Shown here one piece after another: positions 46,174 to 54,594 of a stretch of DNA of 64,000 nt (within the stretch, counting starts at the first letter, position 1; the number at the start of each line of letters is the position of its first letter). The stretch is from an uncultured Planctomyces sp. (lineage in GTDB: Bacteria > Planctomycetota > Planctomycetia > Planctomycetales > Planctomycetaceae): the NCBI GenBank assembly GCA_937904325.1, contig CALGTK010000376.1:46871-110870 (forward strand), in the 5' to 3' direction. Position numbers and translations under genes: made by a program. The notes under the pieces are model-generated. The model was not told the origin of the DNA. It worked only from the letters and a program-made list of their open reading frames with translations, and did no database searches.

Positions 46174-47187
46174 TCAGAACTGCGAGAGGAAACGGACGTC
46201 GTTTTCGTAGAAGCGACGGATATCGGTGATCTGGTGCCGCCGCATGCAGAAACGTTCGATGCCCAGACCGAAGGCAAAACCGCTGACTTCGTCCGGGTTG
46301 TAGCCGACGGCTTTAAGGACGTTCGGGTCAATCATTCCCGCTCCGCCGATTTCGAGCCAGTCGTCACCCCAGCCCATGTCGACTTCCACGGACGGTTCGG
46401 TAAAGGGGAAGAACGAAGGTCGGAACCTGATCTGCACGTCCTGGCCAAGGTACGTCGTGGCAAAGAGTTGCAGGACGGTTTTCAACTGAGCCATCGTGAC
46501 ATCGTCGCCGACCATCAGGCCTTCCATCTGATGGAACATGCACGAGTGCGTCGCGTCGATCGTGTCCGGTCGGTAAACGCGGCCGAGTGAGACGATTCGA
46601 ATCGGTGGCTTCTCCTTTTCCATCATGCGAATCTGCACGGTCGACGTCTGGCTTCGCAGTAGCCGAGGATTATCCGGCAAACCGCCTGTCGCGTACGACG
46701 CTGCCGACAGGTAAAAGTTGTCGAGAGGATCTCGTGCAGGATGATCGTCGGGAATGTTCAGCGCGTTGAAGTTATGATACTCGTCTTCGATTTCGGGGCC
46801 GTCCGCCACAGTGAAACCGAATCGACCGATGATGTCTTTGAAGTCTTCCATTGTCTGAGTCAGTGGGTGTCGCTTACCCAGTTTGACCGGAGTTCCAGGC
46901 AGCGTAATGTCGAGTGACGACAACGCCGTCTTTGGTCGTTCAACTTCTTTCTTGCGAGCGTCGAACGCTGTCGAGACTCGCATTTTGACTTCGTTGAACG
47001 CCTTCCCGACGACGGGGCGTTCTTCGGCGGAAACTTTTCCGACAACGGCCTGCAGGTCTTTCAGCCGGCCCTTCTTCTTACCTAGAAACTCGATGCGGAC
47101 GTTTTCCAGCGCGGCCGCATCTGCGGCCGCGACGATTGCTTCCAGAGCCGACTGTTCATATTCCTGAAACGCGGTGATGTGGTCCAT
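46174..47187 (-). CDS. pheS: Phenylalanine-tRNA ligase alpha subunit
   Basis: This 337-residue class II aminoacyl-tRNA synthetase alpha subunit charges tRNA-Phe together with PheT. It has the N-terminal coiled coil ([20 protein letters not shown]), motif 2 around [15 protein letters not shown] and motif 3 [15 protein letters not shown]. The [13 protein letters not shown] segment lies in the active-site floor. Length is normal. It follows rplT and rpmI on the same strand, but a terminator separates rplT from pheS. No pheT is found in the window; downstream on the other strand is the permease gene, whose 3' end lies six bases away. Confidence 0.96.
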   Translation of the reverse strand: MDHITAFQEYEQSALEAIVAAADAAALENVRIEFLGKKKGRLKDLQAVVGKVSAEERPVVGKAFNEVKMRVSTAFDARKKEVERPKTALSSLDITLPGTPVKLGKRHPLTQTMEDFKDIIGRFGFTVADGPEIEDEYHNFNALNIPDDHPARDPLDNFYLSAASYATGGLPDNPRLLRSQTSTVQIRMMEKEKPPIRIVSLGRVYRPDTIDATHSCMFHQMEGLMVGDDVTMAQLKTVLQLFATTYLGQDVQIRFRPSFFPFTEPSVEVDMGWGDDWLEIGGAGMIDPNVLKAVGYNPDEVSGFAFGLGIERFCMRRHQITDIRRFYENDVRFLSQF

Positions 47188-47230
47188 TGTTCGTTTCCTC
47201 GGAGCCGATGGCCCAACTTTGCCTGTCTAC

Positions 47231-47266
47231 AAAACTGCCCACCGTGGACATCGTCCAGGTGGGCAG
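47231..47266 (-). terminator. Terminator or attenuator between rplT and pheS
   Basis: On the minus strand, CTGCCCACC-T-GGAC pairs with GTCC-A-CGGTGGGCAG around a three-base loop and is followed by TTTT. The stem is nearly perfect. It lies about 40 bases after rplT and before pheS, so it either ends the ribosomal-protein transcript or attenuates pheS. Confidence 0.8.
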
Positions 47267-47304
47267 GTTTCGTCAGTGATTCTTCAGCGTGGCGTGCCAT
47301 CTAA

Positions 47305-47664
47305 TTAAGCGTTGGCAGCCGCCTCTTTGGCTGACGCGACGATCTCTTCGAAAACCGAAGGTTCGTTAATCGCCAGTTCGCTGAGCGTCTTTCGGTTCAG
47401 ATCGATCTGAGCCACTTTCAACCCATGGATAAATGCCGAGTAGGACAGTCCATGTTGACGGCATGCGGCACTCAGACGAGTGATCCAAAGGCGGCGGAAA
47501 TCTCGTTTCCGGACACGACGATCGCGATAAGCGAATACTCGGGCACGAATGGTTGTTTCTTTGACGGTTCGCAGAAGCTTGCCACGACCACCTCGTCGAC
47601 CTTTGGCTTCCTTAAACAGTCTCTTCTTCGCGCGGTGTCGTGCTTTTCCGTATCGAACTCTCAT
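47305..47664 (-). CDS. rplT: 50S ribosomal protein L20
   Basis: This 119-residue protein matches L20 throughout: [40 protein letters not shown], and the C-terminal domain [20 protein letters not shown] with TLSELAI. L20 binds 23S rRNA early in assembly. Its gene usually follows rpmI, as here. The basic N-terminal extension is standard. Confidence 0.98.
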   Translation of the reverse strand: MRVRYGKARHRAKKRLFKEAKGRRGGRGKLLRTVKETTIRARVFAYRDRRVRKRDFRRLWITRLSAACRQHGLSYSAFIHGLKVAQIDLNRKTLSELAINEPSVFEEIVASAKEAAANA

Positions 47665-47717
47665 TGTCTTATGTCCTCAGCAGATGTGTTAATTCAAGGT
47701 TTGGAACGGGTGGCGGC

Positions 47718-47918
47718 TTAGGAGCACGGTCGCAAAGCATTAATTATGTGCTTTGCCTCTGCTCCGCTGATCAGGCTGCCTCTGCGGAGCATTCGCTTCC
47801 GCTTGCCGTTCTTCTTGCTGAGGATATGGCCTCGATTCGCGCTTCGCTTGGTCGACAGCCCGGAAGCTGTGATCTTGAAGCGTTTCTTGATTCCCTTGTG
47901 TGTCTTTTGCTTTGGCAT
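47718..47918 (-). CDS. rpmI: 50S ribosomal protein L35
   Basis: This 66-residue protein contains [20 protein letters not shown] and [19 protein letters not shown], typical of L35. It lies upstream of rplT in the usual order. The initiation factor gene infC, normally upstream, is not found here; the 800 bases upstream hold a decayed gene on the other strand. Confidence 0.97.
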   Translation of the reverse strand: MPKQKTHKGIKKRFKITASGLSTKRSANRGHILSKKNGKRKRMLRRGSLISGAEAKHIINALRPCS

Positions 47919-48276
47919 CGCTCCACCATGCTTCTATTATGAGGTTTATGTTCAAATCTGCCCGAACAAAGGCGACGGCGGAGTTTCCAGAGCCAGTCCC
48001 GAGGCAGTAAATCCGTGCCGATTCCCAGCCATCTGCAGGGAAAGCGGCGGGAGTATAGACACCATCTCATCGTGAATTCCAGCGACCGGCTTCAGCGTTT
48101 CCGATTTACTGGCAAAGGTTTGCGTCAGATTGCCGAAGATTCATGTTCATCAGGTCAAGGCTCGATTTTGCTCTGATTGCTGTCTTTCCATACGATCAAA
48201 TGTCCCCATATCCAGACACGTGATGAGTTGCACAATTCCTGAGTAGCAGGTTTTCAGTTTCGAAGAGCCACTCGCT
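47919..48276. other. Intergenic region upstream of rpmI
   Basis: This interval contains the promoter and leader of the ribosomal-protein genes. I find no infC, no other gene and no clear L20-type leader structure that I can defend. The right end merges into the decayed gene at 48277. Confidence 0.45.
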
Positions 48277-48693
48277 GTGGCAGTTCGACATCGAAACGGA
48301 TTCGTTCGGAAACAACACCAGCGTGCTCAGCGAATTTGGTGGTGTTCAATTGACAGTCGGCTGTCGTGGACAGCTATCTGCTGCAGTACAACCCTAGTCG
48401 CCCCTCACCAACATCGAAGGACAGGCTATTTACAACAGAAATCCGATTCGATCGACCGGTCATTGGTATCATTGCCCAGAAAGATCTTCTCACTGAACAC
48501 GATCCGCAACTCGCTCACCCGGATGCGGACTTTGTCGGTCTCGTGAATCGTGGATTGTATAAAAACGACCAAGTCACACTCAGTTCCGATCGTCGTACAA
48601 TTCACGTTAACATTTGATATTGAGGATGGCGTTGATCAGATTCGAGTTCTGGTTGAGTCTCAGTTCCCGGAAGCATTCGCTCGTAAACCGTAG
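48277..48693 (+). pseudogene. Decayed gene, C-terminal module of a secreted protein
   Basis: Two frames carry a continuous protein-like sequence. One includes VVDSYLLQYNPSRPSPTSK (beginning before its ATG at 48366), then FTTEIRFDRPVIGIIAQKDL and GLYKNDQVTLSSDRRTIHVN and stops at 48617. A one-base shift then continues FDIEDGVDQIRVLVESQFPE. The pattern S-LLHF-P, FD-PI-GII, LSADRRTL and GVDQ-R-L is one I associate with a beta-sandwich module of planctomycete surface proteins, without a family name. The upstream third (FGNNTSVLSEFGGVQLTVG) is in a third frame. It is a fossil, ending 23 bases before the DUF1552 gene. The start of the parent gene is lost. Confidence 0.5.
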
Positions 48694-48715
48694 TCTCAAC
48701 CTACAGGAAAAAGAC

Positions 48716-50089
48716 ATGGTCACACGCAGACAGGCACTCAAAGGGCTGACACTCGGCGCCGGAGCCACGCTGTTAAATCCCATGATTCAACGCGTGCTGG
48801 CCAGCGAGAACGGCGAGCAGACACCGCCTCGCTTCGTCTTCGTTCTGCAGAGCAACGGGTTCGATGCAATCCAGGCGTGTCCTGAATCGATACCGTTCCA
48901 GAAGTACGCCGATCGCGAGAAGTTCGAGACGTTCGATCTGACCAAACACACATTGCCAAATGGCTTCACGCCGCTGGAGAAGCACAAGAATCGGGTGACC
49001 GTGCTGCAGGGGTTGTCCGGGAAATGCACGGGCGGCGGGCACTCGACATGGAGTGGGGCTCTGGGACAGTTCCGACTTTCCGGAGCGAATAATCAGGACC
49101 CTCTTGGTGTGACCATCGACTATCAGCTTGGCCAGGCAGTCACCGGGATTCTGCCGTGGATCGGTGTTGGCATGTCTGCGAACGAGAATCAGACCGCGAC
49201 GCTGGGATTCTCCGGACGTGCTGCCCACAAGCCACTGGCGATCGCGCTGAATCCCGAGAAAGCCTACAACGCCTACTTCAGCGTGGCTGCCAGTGGAGAT
49301 TTAAAGAAGCGCTTCCACCTGAAACGCAACCTGCTCGACTACATGATCGACGACGTGAAGCGGACGCAGAAACAGCTCGGGCCGTTGGGAGGAATTGAAC
49401 TGGAAGCGTATCTCGATTCGTACGACTCACTGGCGCGTCGTCAGTACAAGTTGCTGAGCGCGGAAGACCAACTGACTCGGGCTGCACCGAAACCAGATGA
49501 CCGCTTTACCTCGTCGGTCGCCACAAAACGAATGGAAGCTCAATTTGAGATCGCGTCGTCGGCGTTAATCGGTGGACTCAGTAATGTGGCGACCATCACC
49601 TGTGCAGCTGGCGAGATCAACGCGCAGCCTTATCTCGGTATTGGTCTGGAAGAGTCGAATCACGGCTTCGGGCATATGGGCGGCAGCGCACGGGATGCCC
49701 GAGGCATACCACTCTATGAACAGTCCCGCAGCTTCCTTATGAGACAGATCGCAACGATGGTCGATCGCCTGGAGTCGATGCCCGAAGGCGAAGGCACGAT
49801 GATGGATAACACTCTTATCGTCTACATGAGCGATGCTCCGGACACGCATCATTCGACCGCGATGGAATGGCCACTGTTGCTCGTCGGCGATCTGGGCGGA
49901 CGCCTGAAGCTCGGCGGCCGGTACATCAACTATCCTGGCTACGGGAAGCCCGGTCACCGCACCGTCGGATCGTTCTACACGACGCTACTGAATGCGGTCG
50001 GGGCGAAGCAGAATACGTTCGGGCGGCTTGATCCGGACCTTGATGAGGTCGCCATGCAGACAGGTCCATGCCGAGAGATTCTTGCTTAA
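48716..50089 (+). CDS. DUF1552 secreted protein
   Basis: Starting at the ATG at 48716 (AGGAA seven bases upstream) gives 457 residues with a Tat-like leader, MVTRRQALKGLTLGAGATLL. DUF1552 landmarks follow: FVFVLQSNGFDAIQACPESI, VLQGLSGKCTGGGHSTWSGA, LEAYLDSYDSLARRQ, and TLIVYMSDAPDTHHSTAMEW with HRTVGSFYTTLLNAVGA. DUF1552 proteins are relatives of DUF1501 and usually pair with DUF1592-type heme proteins, one of which lies two genes downstream. The function is not established. The DUF1552, SUMF1-like and DUF1592 genes run in one direction with gaps of 40 bases and minus 4, and are taken as an operon. Confidence 0.9.
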   Translation: MVTRRQALKGLTLGAGATLLNPMIQRVLASENGEQTPPRFVFVLQSNGFDAIQACPESIPFQKYADREKFETFDLTKHTLPNGFTPLEKHKNRVTVLQGLSGKCTGGGHSTWSGALGQFRLSGANNQDPLGVTIDYQLGQAVTGILPWIGVGMSANENQTATLGFSGRAAHKPLAIALNPEKAYNAYFSVAASGDLKKRFHLKRNLLDYMIDDVKRTQKQLGPLGGIELEAYLDSYDSLARRQYKLLSAEDQLTRAAPKPDDRFTSSVATKRMEAQFEIASSALIGGLSNVATITCAAGEINAQPYLGIGLEESNHGFGHMGGSARDARGIPLYEQSRSFLMRQIATMVDRLESMPEGEGTMMDNTLIVYMSDAPDTHHSTAMEWPLLLVGDLGGRLKLGGRYINYPGYGKPGHRTVGSFYTTLLNAVGAKQNTFGRLDPDLDEVAMQTGPCREILA

Positions 50090-50129
50090 TGTCTCGCGCA
50101 CAGACGCAAGTCGCGGAGGGAGAGTTCAC

Positions 50130-51587
50130 ATGAAACGCATCGGCAGAAATTCTTTGCGTCACTTCACCTTTGCGCGGGGATTAAGCGTCTTTGTAATTTG
50201 CCTCGCCGGTTCTGCTCATGCCGCTGAAACGACTGAGCATCGTCGTGCTCTTCTGATTGGAAATGAAAACGCGGAGCTTACCGCAACTTTGAAGGCCCAC
50301 GGATTCTCGATCGCGACAGGGACGATCACCGACTCACTTCCCGGAATTCCGCACCATGGCTTCAATCTGATCTATTACCACGGCACCGTAAGCAACATTG
50401 ACGGAAAGTGGAATCTGTCCGGTGAGAGCCTGGTCTCTCAGGAAGTTCTCCAGCATCTGCAGAACAGAAACATCGCGCGTCACAACGTCATCCTCTTCGA
50501 TCTACAGAACCAGGATGACGAGTCTCGTAAGTCGCTGTATGAGGCATTCCGTCGAATCATCGGGCGATATCATAAGGGTGGCCTGGTCGTCGTTAACAGA
50601 TCAGCAGAAGAGCAGGATGCCCTTGCGGACGGTCTGATCACGTGGATGAAGCGTCCTGAATCCAGTCTCCGCGACGTTTTTGTGAAGTCGGCGCTCGTGT
50701 CCGGTGAGACGGATAAGCCCGTGATTCTGCGTGGGGATGCTGCGAAACCCGTTTCACGTCCAGAACGATTGATCAAGGGCGGAACAGCGGGCGATGAATG
50801 GCTCGCCCCCGATGGAATGAGCTTCGTCTGGTGTCCGCCCGGCAAATACGTGATGGGCGATGCACAGTTTTATGATGCTCAACCCGTTCCTGTGGTAATT
50901 GAAAGAGGATTCTGGATCGGCAAGTACGAATTAAGCCGACTGGAAGTTGGCGGCTCGTTTACATGGGGGCGACAGCCGATGCTGCCAGCAGCATGCAATG
51001 TTGACGGTGTACTCAACTGGCTGAACGAAAAAGAGGCTCCGGACGACTGGACCTACGATCTGCCTTCCGAAGCCGAGTGGGAATACGCGGCCCGGGCAGG
51101 TTCCACAAAGGGGCTTCCGGCGCCGATCGATCAGCTTGGACTGTTCGCCAATTTCGCAGATCGCAGCCTTTACAACGCTCGCGAGGAAGTGCATTTCGTC
51201 TTCGCTCACCGTGAGATTGATGACGGAACTGCGCATGGGTTTGCGGAGATTGGCCGGTATCTCCCCAATGTCTGGGGAATCCATGACATGTTCGGCAACG
51301 CCAGTGAGTTTTGTGCCGGCTATTACTCTGAAAAGTTGACAGGCGGTGTGGATTATTCGCTTAAGACGTCACGCGACCGACGCACGCTCGTCCTGCGGGG
51401 TGGAGCATGGTGTACGCCACTTGAGAATCTCCACGTCGCTTACCGAACCGCACACAACGGCGACGAAAATCAGCCCTACTCCGGTGCTCGGCTGGTTCTT
51501 CGACAAGGAAAACGGATCGCTAGAAGCTACGCCGAAGTGGTCGCTGCGAAGAAAGCCGAAGAAGCGGCTACTCGGAGGAACAAATGA
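50130..51587 (+). CDS. Secreted pseudo-caspase-like domain fused to SUMF1/FGE-type domain
   Basis: Starting at the ATG at 50130 (strong GGAGGGAGA site) gives 485 residues with a signal peptide ending SAHA. Residues 35-190 resemble a caspase-like (C14) fold: RRALLIGNENAELTATLKAH, LIYYHGTVSNIDGKWNLSGE and NVILFDLQNQDDESRKSLYE. The usual YSGHG histidine site is YYHGTV, and the catalytic cysteine position (normally LDAC) is LFDLQ, so it appears catalytically dead. Residues 225-470 form a C-type-lectin-fold SUMF1 domain with FVWCPPGKYVMGDAQFYDAQ, LPSEAEWEYAARAGS and LRGGAWCTPLENLHVAYRTA. The second copper-site cysteine of formylglycine-generating enzyme is missing. The next gene overlaps it by four bases. 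Confidence 0.7.
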   Translation: MKRIGRNSLRHFTFARGLSVFVICLAGSAHAAETTEHRRALLIGNENAELTATLKAHGFSIATGTITDSLPGIPHHGFNLIYYHGTVSNIDGKWNLSGESLVSQEVLQHLQNRNIARHNVILFDLQNQDDESRKSLYEAFRRIIGRYHKGGLVVVNRSAEEQDALADGLITWMKRPESSLRDVFVKSALVSGETDKPVILRGDAAKPVSRPERLIKGGTAGDEWLAPDGMSFVWCPPGKYVMGDAQFYDAQPVPVVIERGFWIGKYELSRLEVGGSFTWGRQPMLPAACNVDGVLNWLNEKEAPDDWTYDLPSEAEWEYAARAGSTKGLPAPIDQLGLFANFADRSLYNAREEVHFVFAHREIDDGTAHGFAEIGRYLPNVWGIHDMFGNASEFCAGYYSEKLTGGVDYSLKTSRDRRTLVLRGGAWCTPLENLHVAYRTAHNGDENQPYSGARLVLRQGKRIARSYAEVVAAKKAEEAATRRNK

Positions 51588-53641
51588 GAATTCGGATTCG
51601 CAGAGCCGGACGCCGCTCTAACTCCAGGTGCATTCGTCTGGGCGGAGTTACAACCTGCAGCATCCTCGTTGCATTGTCGCTACTGACACGAGCGGCGCGG
51701 ACCGACGACAAGCAATTCGATATGACGGTGAGACCGTTTCTTAAGTCGTACTGCATCGACTGCCACAGCGAGGGCCACGCAGAAGGCGACATTCGGCTCG
51801 ATGACCTCGGCCGTCAGTTCAACAATCGCAAAGAAGCCGGTGTCTGGGCTCGCGTACTGGAAACGCTTGCATTCCGGGCGATGCCACTTGCGACTGCTGA
51901 TACGTTCCCAACGAAAGTAGAATCGCGAGCCGTTCAGAACTGGATTGCCACAAATCTGAATCACCAGGACATCCAGTTCGAAGACAAATCACATGCGGAA
52001 GGATTCGGCAATCTTGTCCCGCATGACCTGCTGTTCTCTTCGGAAGAACGACTCCGCCGAATCGACGTAGCCGCACGAATCTGGCGAGTGAGTCCTGAAA
52101 CGCTCCGCAGCAAACTGAACGCCGCCGCACGCTTCAATCTGCCAACGAATCCGTTCGACTTCGACAAACCTCACGGCAACTTCACGGATTTCAAGGGCAA
52201 GTATCTGCTGAATTCGATCATGACGGAGCAGTTAACGGAACTCGCCATGATCGCGGCAGAGAATCAGACAAAAGATGGTCGCGCCAGGGCTGCGATTGAA
52301 GCGGCAATAAAACGTGGAGCCACGCGTGAAGAGGCAGTACAGCAACTCCTTGTTCGCCAGTTTCAGAATGTTCTGCGCCGGAATCCATCAGACGCCGAAC
52401 TGACACGATTAATGAATCTGTTGAAACGAATTGACGCCGAACTGGGAGAACCGTTTGGCCTGCAGGCAGCCTGTGCGGCTGTCCTGCTGACGCCGGAAAC
52501 TATCTTTCGGTTTGAAGGCGCAGGTTGGGACTCCGACCCGGACAATTCGTCCGAGTCGGAAAATGGCCGGGTCAGAGACCCGGCTTACGTTCAGCTTTCG
52601 AATCGTGAACTCGCTGATGCACTGGCGTACGCACTGACGGATCGCCCGCCTGAGAAAGACCTGCTCGTAACCTTCTCTTCATCCGACGCGCCAGTCCGCG
52701 ACACACTTCGCCAGCAGGCGACAATACTGCTGGCAGAAAATCGCTACGTCCCGGACCGCCTCCTGCAGTTCTTCCAGGAGTACTTCGACTACGAGAAAGC
52801 GAACGACATATTCAAGGACAAGATTCCGAAGCACCAGCACTGGGCACCTGGTCTTGTCCATGATCTTGATGTACTCATCGAGAACGTGCTGCACGCGGAC
52901 GAGCAGGTCCTCCGAACATTGCTGACGACCAGCCAGATGTACGTGCTTTTCTACAGCCACAAGGAACGCGGCAACCAGCTGTCGTTCAACCTGCCACCGG
53001 ACTTCAAGAAGACGACCCGTCCAGTTCGTTTCCCAAAGGACCAGCGTATGGGCGTGCTGACTCACCCTGCGTGGCTGGTCGCTCACTCCGGAAATTTCGA
53101 CAACGATCCAATCCGCCGAGGCCTCTGGATTCGCAAGAAACTGCTCGGCGGAAACGTCCCGGACGTTCCAATCACGGTCGATGCCAAATTGCCCGACGAG
53201 CCGACATGGACGCTCCGCAAACGCCTGCACGTGACCGAAGCCGACCAATGCTACAAATGCCACGCGAAAATGAATCCCCTCGGCCTGCCCTTCGAACGCT
53301 TCGATCACTATGGCCGTTTTCGGTTCGACGAACTCGACGGGGCTGTGATAACCACCGGCGCAGTCCTCAATAGCGGAGTTCCGGAGCTCGATGGAGAAGT
53401 CGACTCTCCGTTTGAAATGATCCAAAAGCTGGCGAAGTCCGAGCACATAGAACAGGTCTTCGTCCGCCACGTCTTCCGCTTCTTCATGGGCCGCAACGAA
53501 ACTCTCGGCGATGCGATGACTCTGCAGGATGCCCACAAGGCCTACGTCGACAGCAACGGGAGTATGAAGACACTCGTCGTTTCACTGCTCAGTTCTGATT
53601 CTTTCCTCTATCGCGCGAAACAGAGTTACGCCGCCGAATGA
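51584..53641 (+). CDS. Planctomycete cytochrome-like DUF1587/DUF1592/DUF1588/DUF1585 protein
   Basis: This 685-residue secreted protein has an N-terminal heme motif C57-I-D-C-H61 in LKSYCIDCHSEGHAEGDIRL, then DUF1587. DUF1592 has IRRGLWIRKKLLGGNVPDVP. DUF1588 has a second CxxCH in CYKCHAKMNPLGLPFERFDH. DUF1585 closes it (FVRHVFRFFMGRNETLGDAM). The ATG overlaps the upstream stop as ATGA. These proteins pair with DUF1552. Residues 308-325 or so (DSDPDNSSESENGRVRDPAY) include a palindromic DNA segment that looks inserted. It is convergent with trmB, whose 3' end lies six bases beyond the stop. Confidence 0.93.
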   Translation: MRIRIRRAGRRSNSRCIRLGGVTTCSILVALSLLTRAARTDDKQFDMTVRPFLKSYCIDCHSEGHAEGDIRLDDLGRQFNNRKEAGVWARVLETLAFRAMPLATADTFPTKVESRAVQNWIATNLNHQDIQFEDKSHAEGFGNLVPHDLLFSSEERLRRIDVAARIWRVSPETLRSKLNAAARFNLPTNPFDFDKPHGNFTDFKGKYLLNSIMTEQLTELAMIAAENQTKDGRARAAIEAAIKRGATREEAVQQLLVRQFQNVLRRNPSDAELTRLMNLLKRIDAELGEPFGLQAACAAVLLTPETIFRFEGAGWDSDPDNSSESENGRVRDPAYVQLSNRELADALAYALTDRPPEKDLLVTFSSSDAPVRDTLRQQATILLAENRYVPDRLLQFFQEYFDYEKANDIFKDKIPKHQHWAPGLVHDLDVLIENVLHADEQVLRTLLTTSQMYVLFYSHKERGNQLSFNLPPDFKKTTRPVRFPKDQRMGVLTHPAWLVAHSGNFDNDPIRRGLWIRKKLLGGNVPDVPITVDAKLPDEPTWTLRKRLHVTEADQCYKCHAKMNPLGLPFERFDHYGRFRFDELDGAVITTGAVLNSGVPELDGEVDSPFEMIQKLAKSEHIEQVFVRHVFRFFMGRNETLGDAMTLQDAHKAYVDSNGSMKTLVVSLLSSDSFLYRAKQSYAAE
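52566..52584. repeat. Perfect hairpin inside the DUF1592 coding sequence
   Basis: GCCGGGTC-AGA-GACCCGGC is a perfect 8 bp inverted repeat within the coding frame, in a hydrophilic, poorly conserved stretch. A related hairpin, CCGGTC-AAAG-GACCGG, lies between genes at 58540-58555. Both may belong to one dispersed repeat family. Confidence 0.5.
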
Positions 53642-53647
53642 ATTAGA

Positions 53648-54361
53648 TCAATCGTCGGACATGTTTCCGTCGATTCGCTTCCAGAGACCACGGAAAATCG
53701 GGAAGCCTCCCTTGCGTTTCTTCCTCTCGAAGCTCGTCTGATAGTCCATGTCGTGTTCTGAAGGTCGCTCATCGGGGGCGGGTTGTGTTTCGAAATCGTC
53801 GTGATGGTCCATCAGAGCCTGGATGATGTCGAAATAGTCCGGCACGTCGGTCCAGGAATGCAGCATTCCGCCCGGTTTGAGGACTCGAGAACACAAACCG
53901 ACAAATTCATCCGTAAAAATACGTCTCCGGCGATGCTTCCTCCGCCACCAGGGATCCGGAAAATAAACGTGGACGGCGTCGACCGAGTGCGGCTCGATAT
54001 GCTTCCGCAGAGAAGTCGTCGCGTCACCACCGATGACTCGAGCGTTGGGAGCCTGCCGTTTCCAGGCACGTTTGGCCGATCGACGGCCTTCCTTAAAGTC
54101 GAGTTCCAGGCCAAGATAATTGGTATCAGGATTCTGGACGCTCGCATTGTGTAGAAACAGGCCTCGCCCACACCCGACGTCCAGTTCGATGCGATTGTCG
54201 TTGCCCCAGAACGTCGACCAGTCGATCCGTTCGGGAAGATCATAAACGGCGATAAACCACGGTCGCAGATCCTGCACGCCTTCCGGCAGAGGCTCTTTGA
54301 AATCAATCGGCTGTTCCTGTTGAGTCACCTGCGTCCGCACTCCTCGTTCTGCAAATCTCAT
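53648..54361 (-). CDS. trmB: tRNA (guanine-N7)-methyltransferase
   Basis: This protein of about 237 residues methylates G46 of tRNA using S-adenosylmethionine. Motifs are IELDVGCGRGLFL (SAM binding), YLGLELDFKEGRRSAKRA, DAVHVYFPDPWWRRKHRRRR (TrmB signature PDPWWRKKH-RR) and HSWTDVPDYFDIIQALMDHH. The ATG at 54361 is preferred over the GTG at 54373 used by the ORF track; neither has a strong ribosome-binding site. A short G+C-rich palindrome just upstream (CACGCGACGCCGTCGCGT) separates it from the divergent aroC gene. A housekeeping gene. Confidence 0.95.
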   Translation of the reverse strand: MRFAERGVRTQVTQQEQPIDFKEPLPEGVQDLRPWFIAVYDLPERIDWSTFWGNDNRIELDVGCGRGLFLHNASVQNPDTNYLGLELDFKEGRRSAKRAWKRQAPNARVIGGDATTSLRKHIEPHSVDAVHVYFPDPWWRRKHRRRRIFTDEFVGLCSRVLKPGGMLHSWTDVPDYFDIIQALMDHHDDFETQPAPDERPSEHDMDYQTSFERKKRKGGFPIFRGLWKRIDGNMSDD

Positions 54362-54594
54362 TTTCTGTGGCACGCGACGCCGTCGCGTCAGCCCATCGGC
54401 GGGCTTTCCGCACGGTGCACGAAGCCACTATTGGAAAGCGGATTTTATACACGTGCCACGTAATTTTCGTTGCTCCAGAAATCGGCGGGCATTCTGGTAG
54501 TCAACTCGCCTGAATTCAAGGTGCGGAAAAATTCAACAGGATTCGTGCTTTGCTCCGGTAGGACAACAACGATCGTCGAGCTATAATCGTCGAT

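Noticed and set aside
50130-51587. True formylglycine-generating enzyme that activates the sulfatase at 9 kb
   Set aside because: Only one of the two active-site cysteines is present, the gene is 40 kb away in a different operon, and the fold is shared by many non-FGE proteins.
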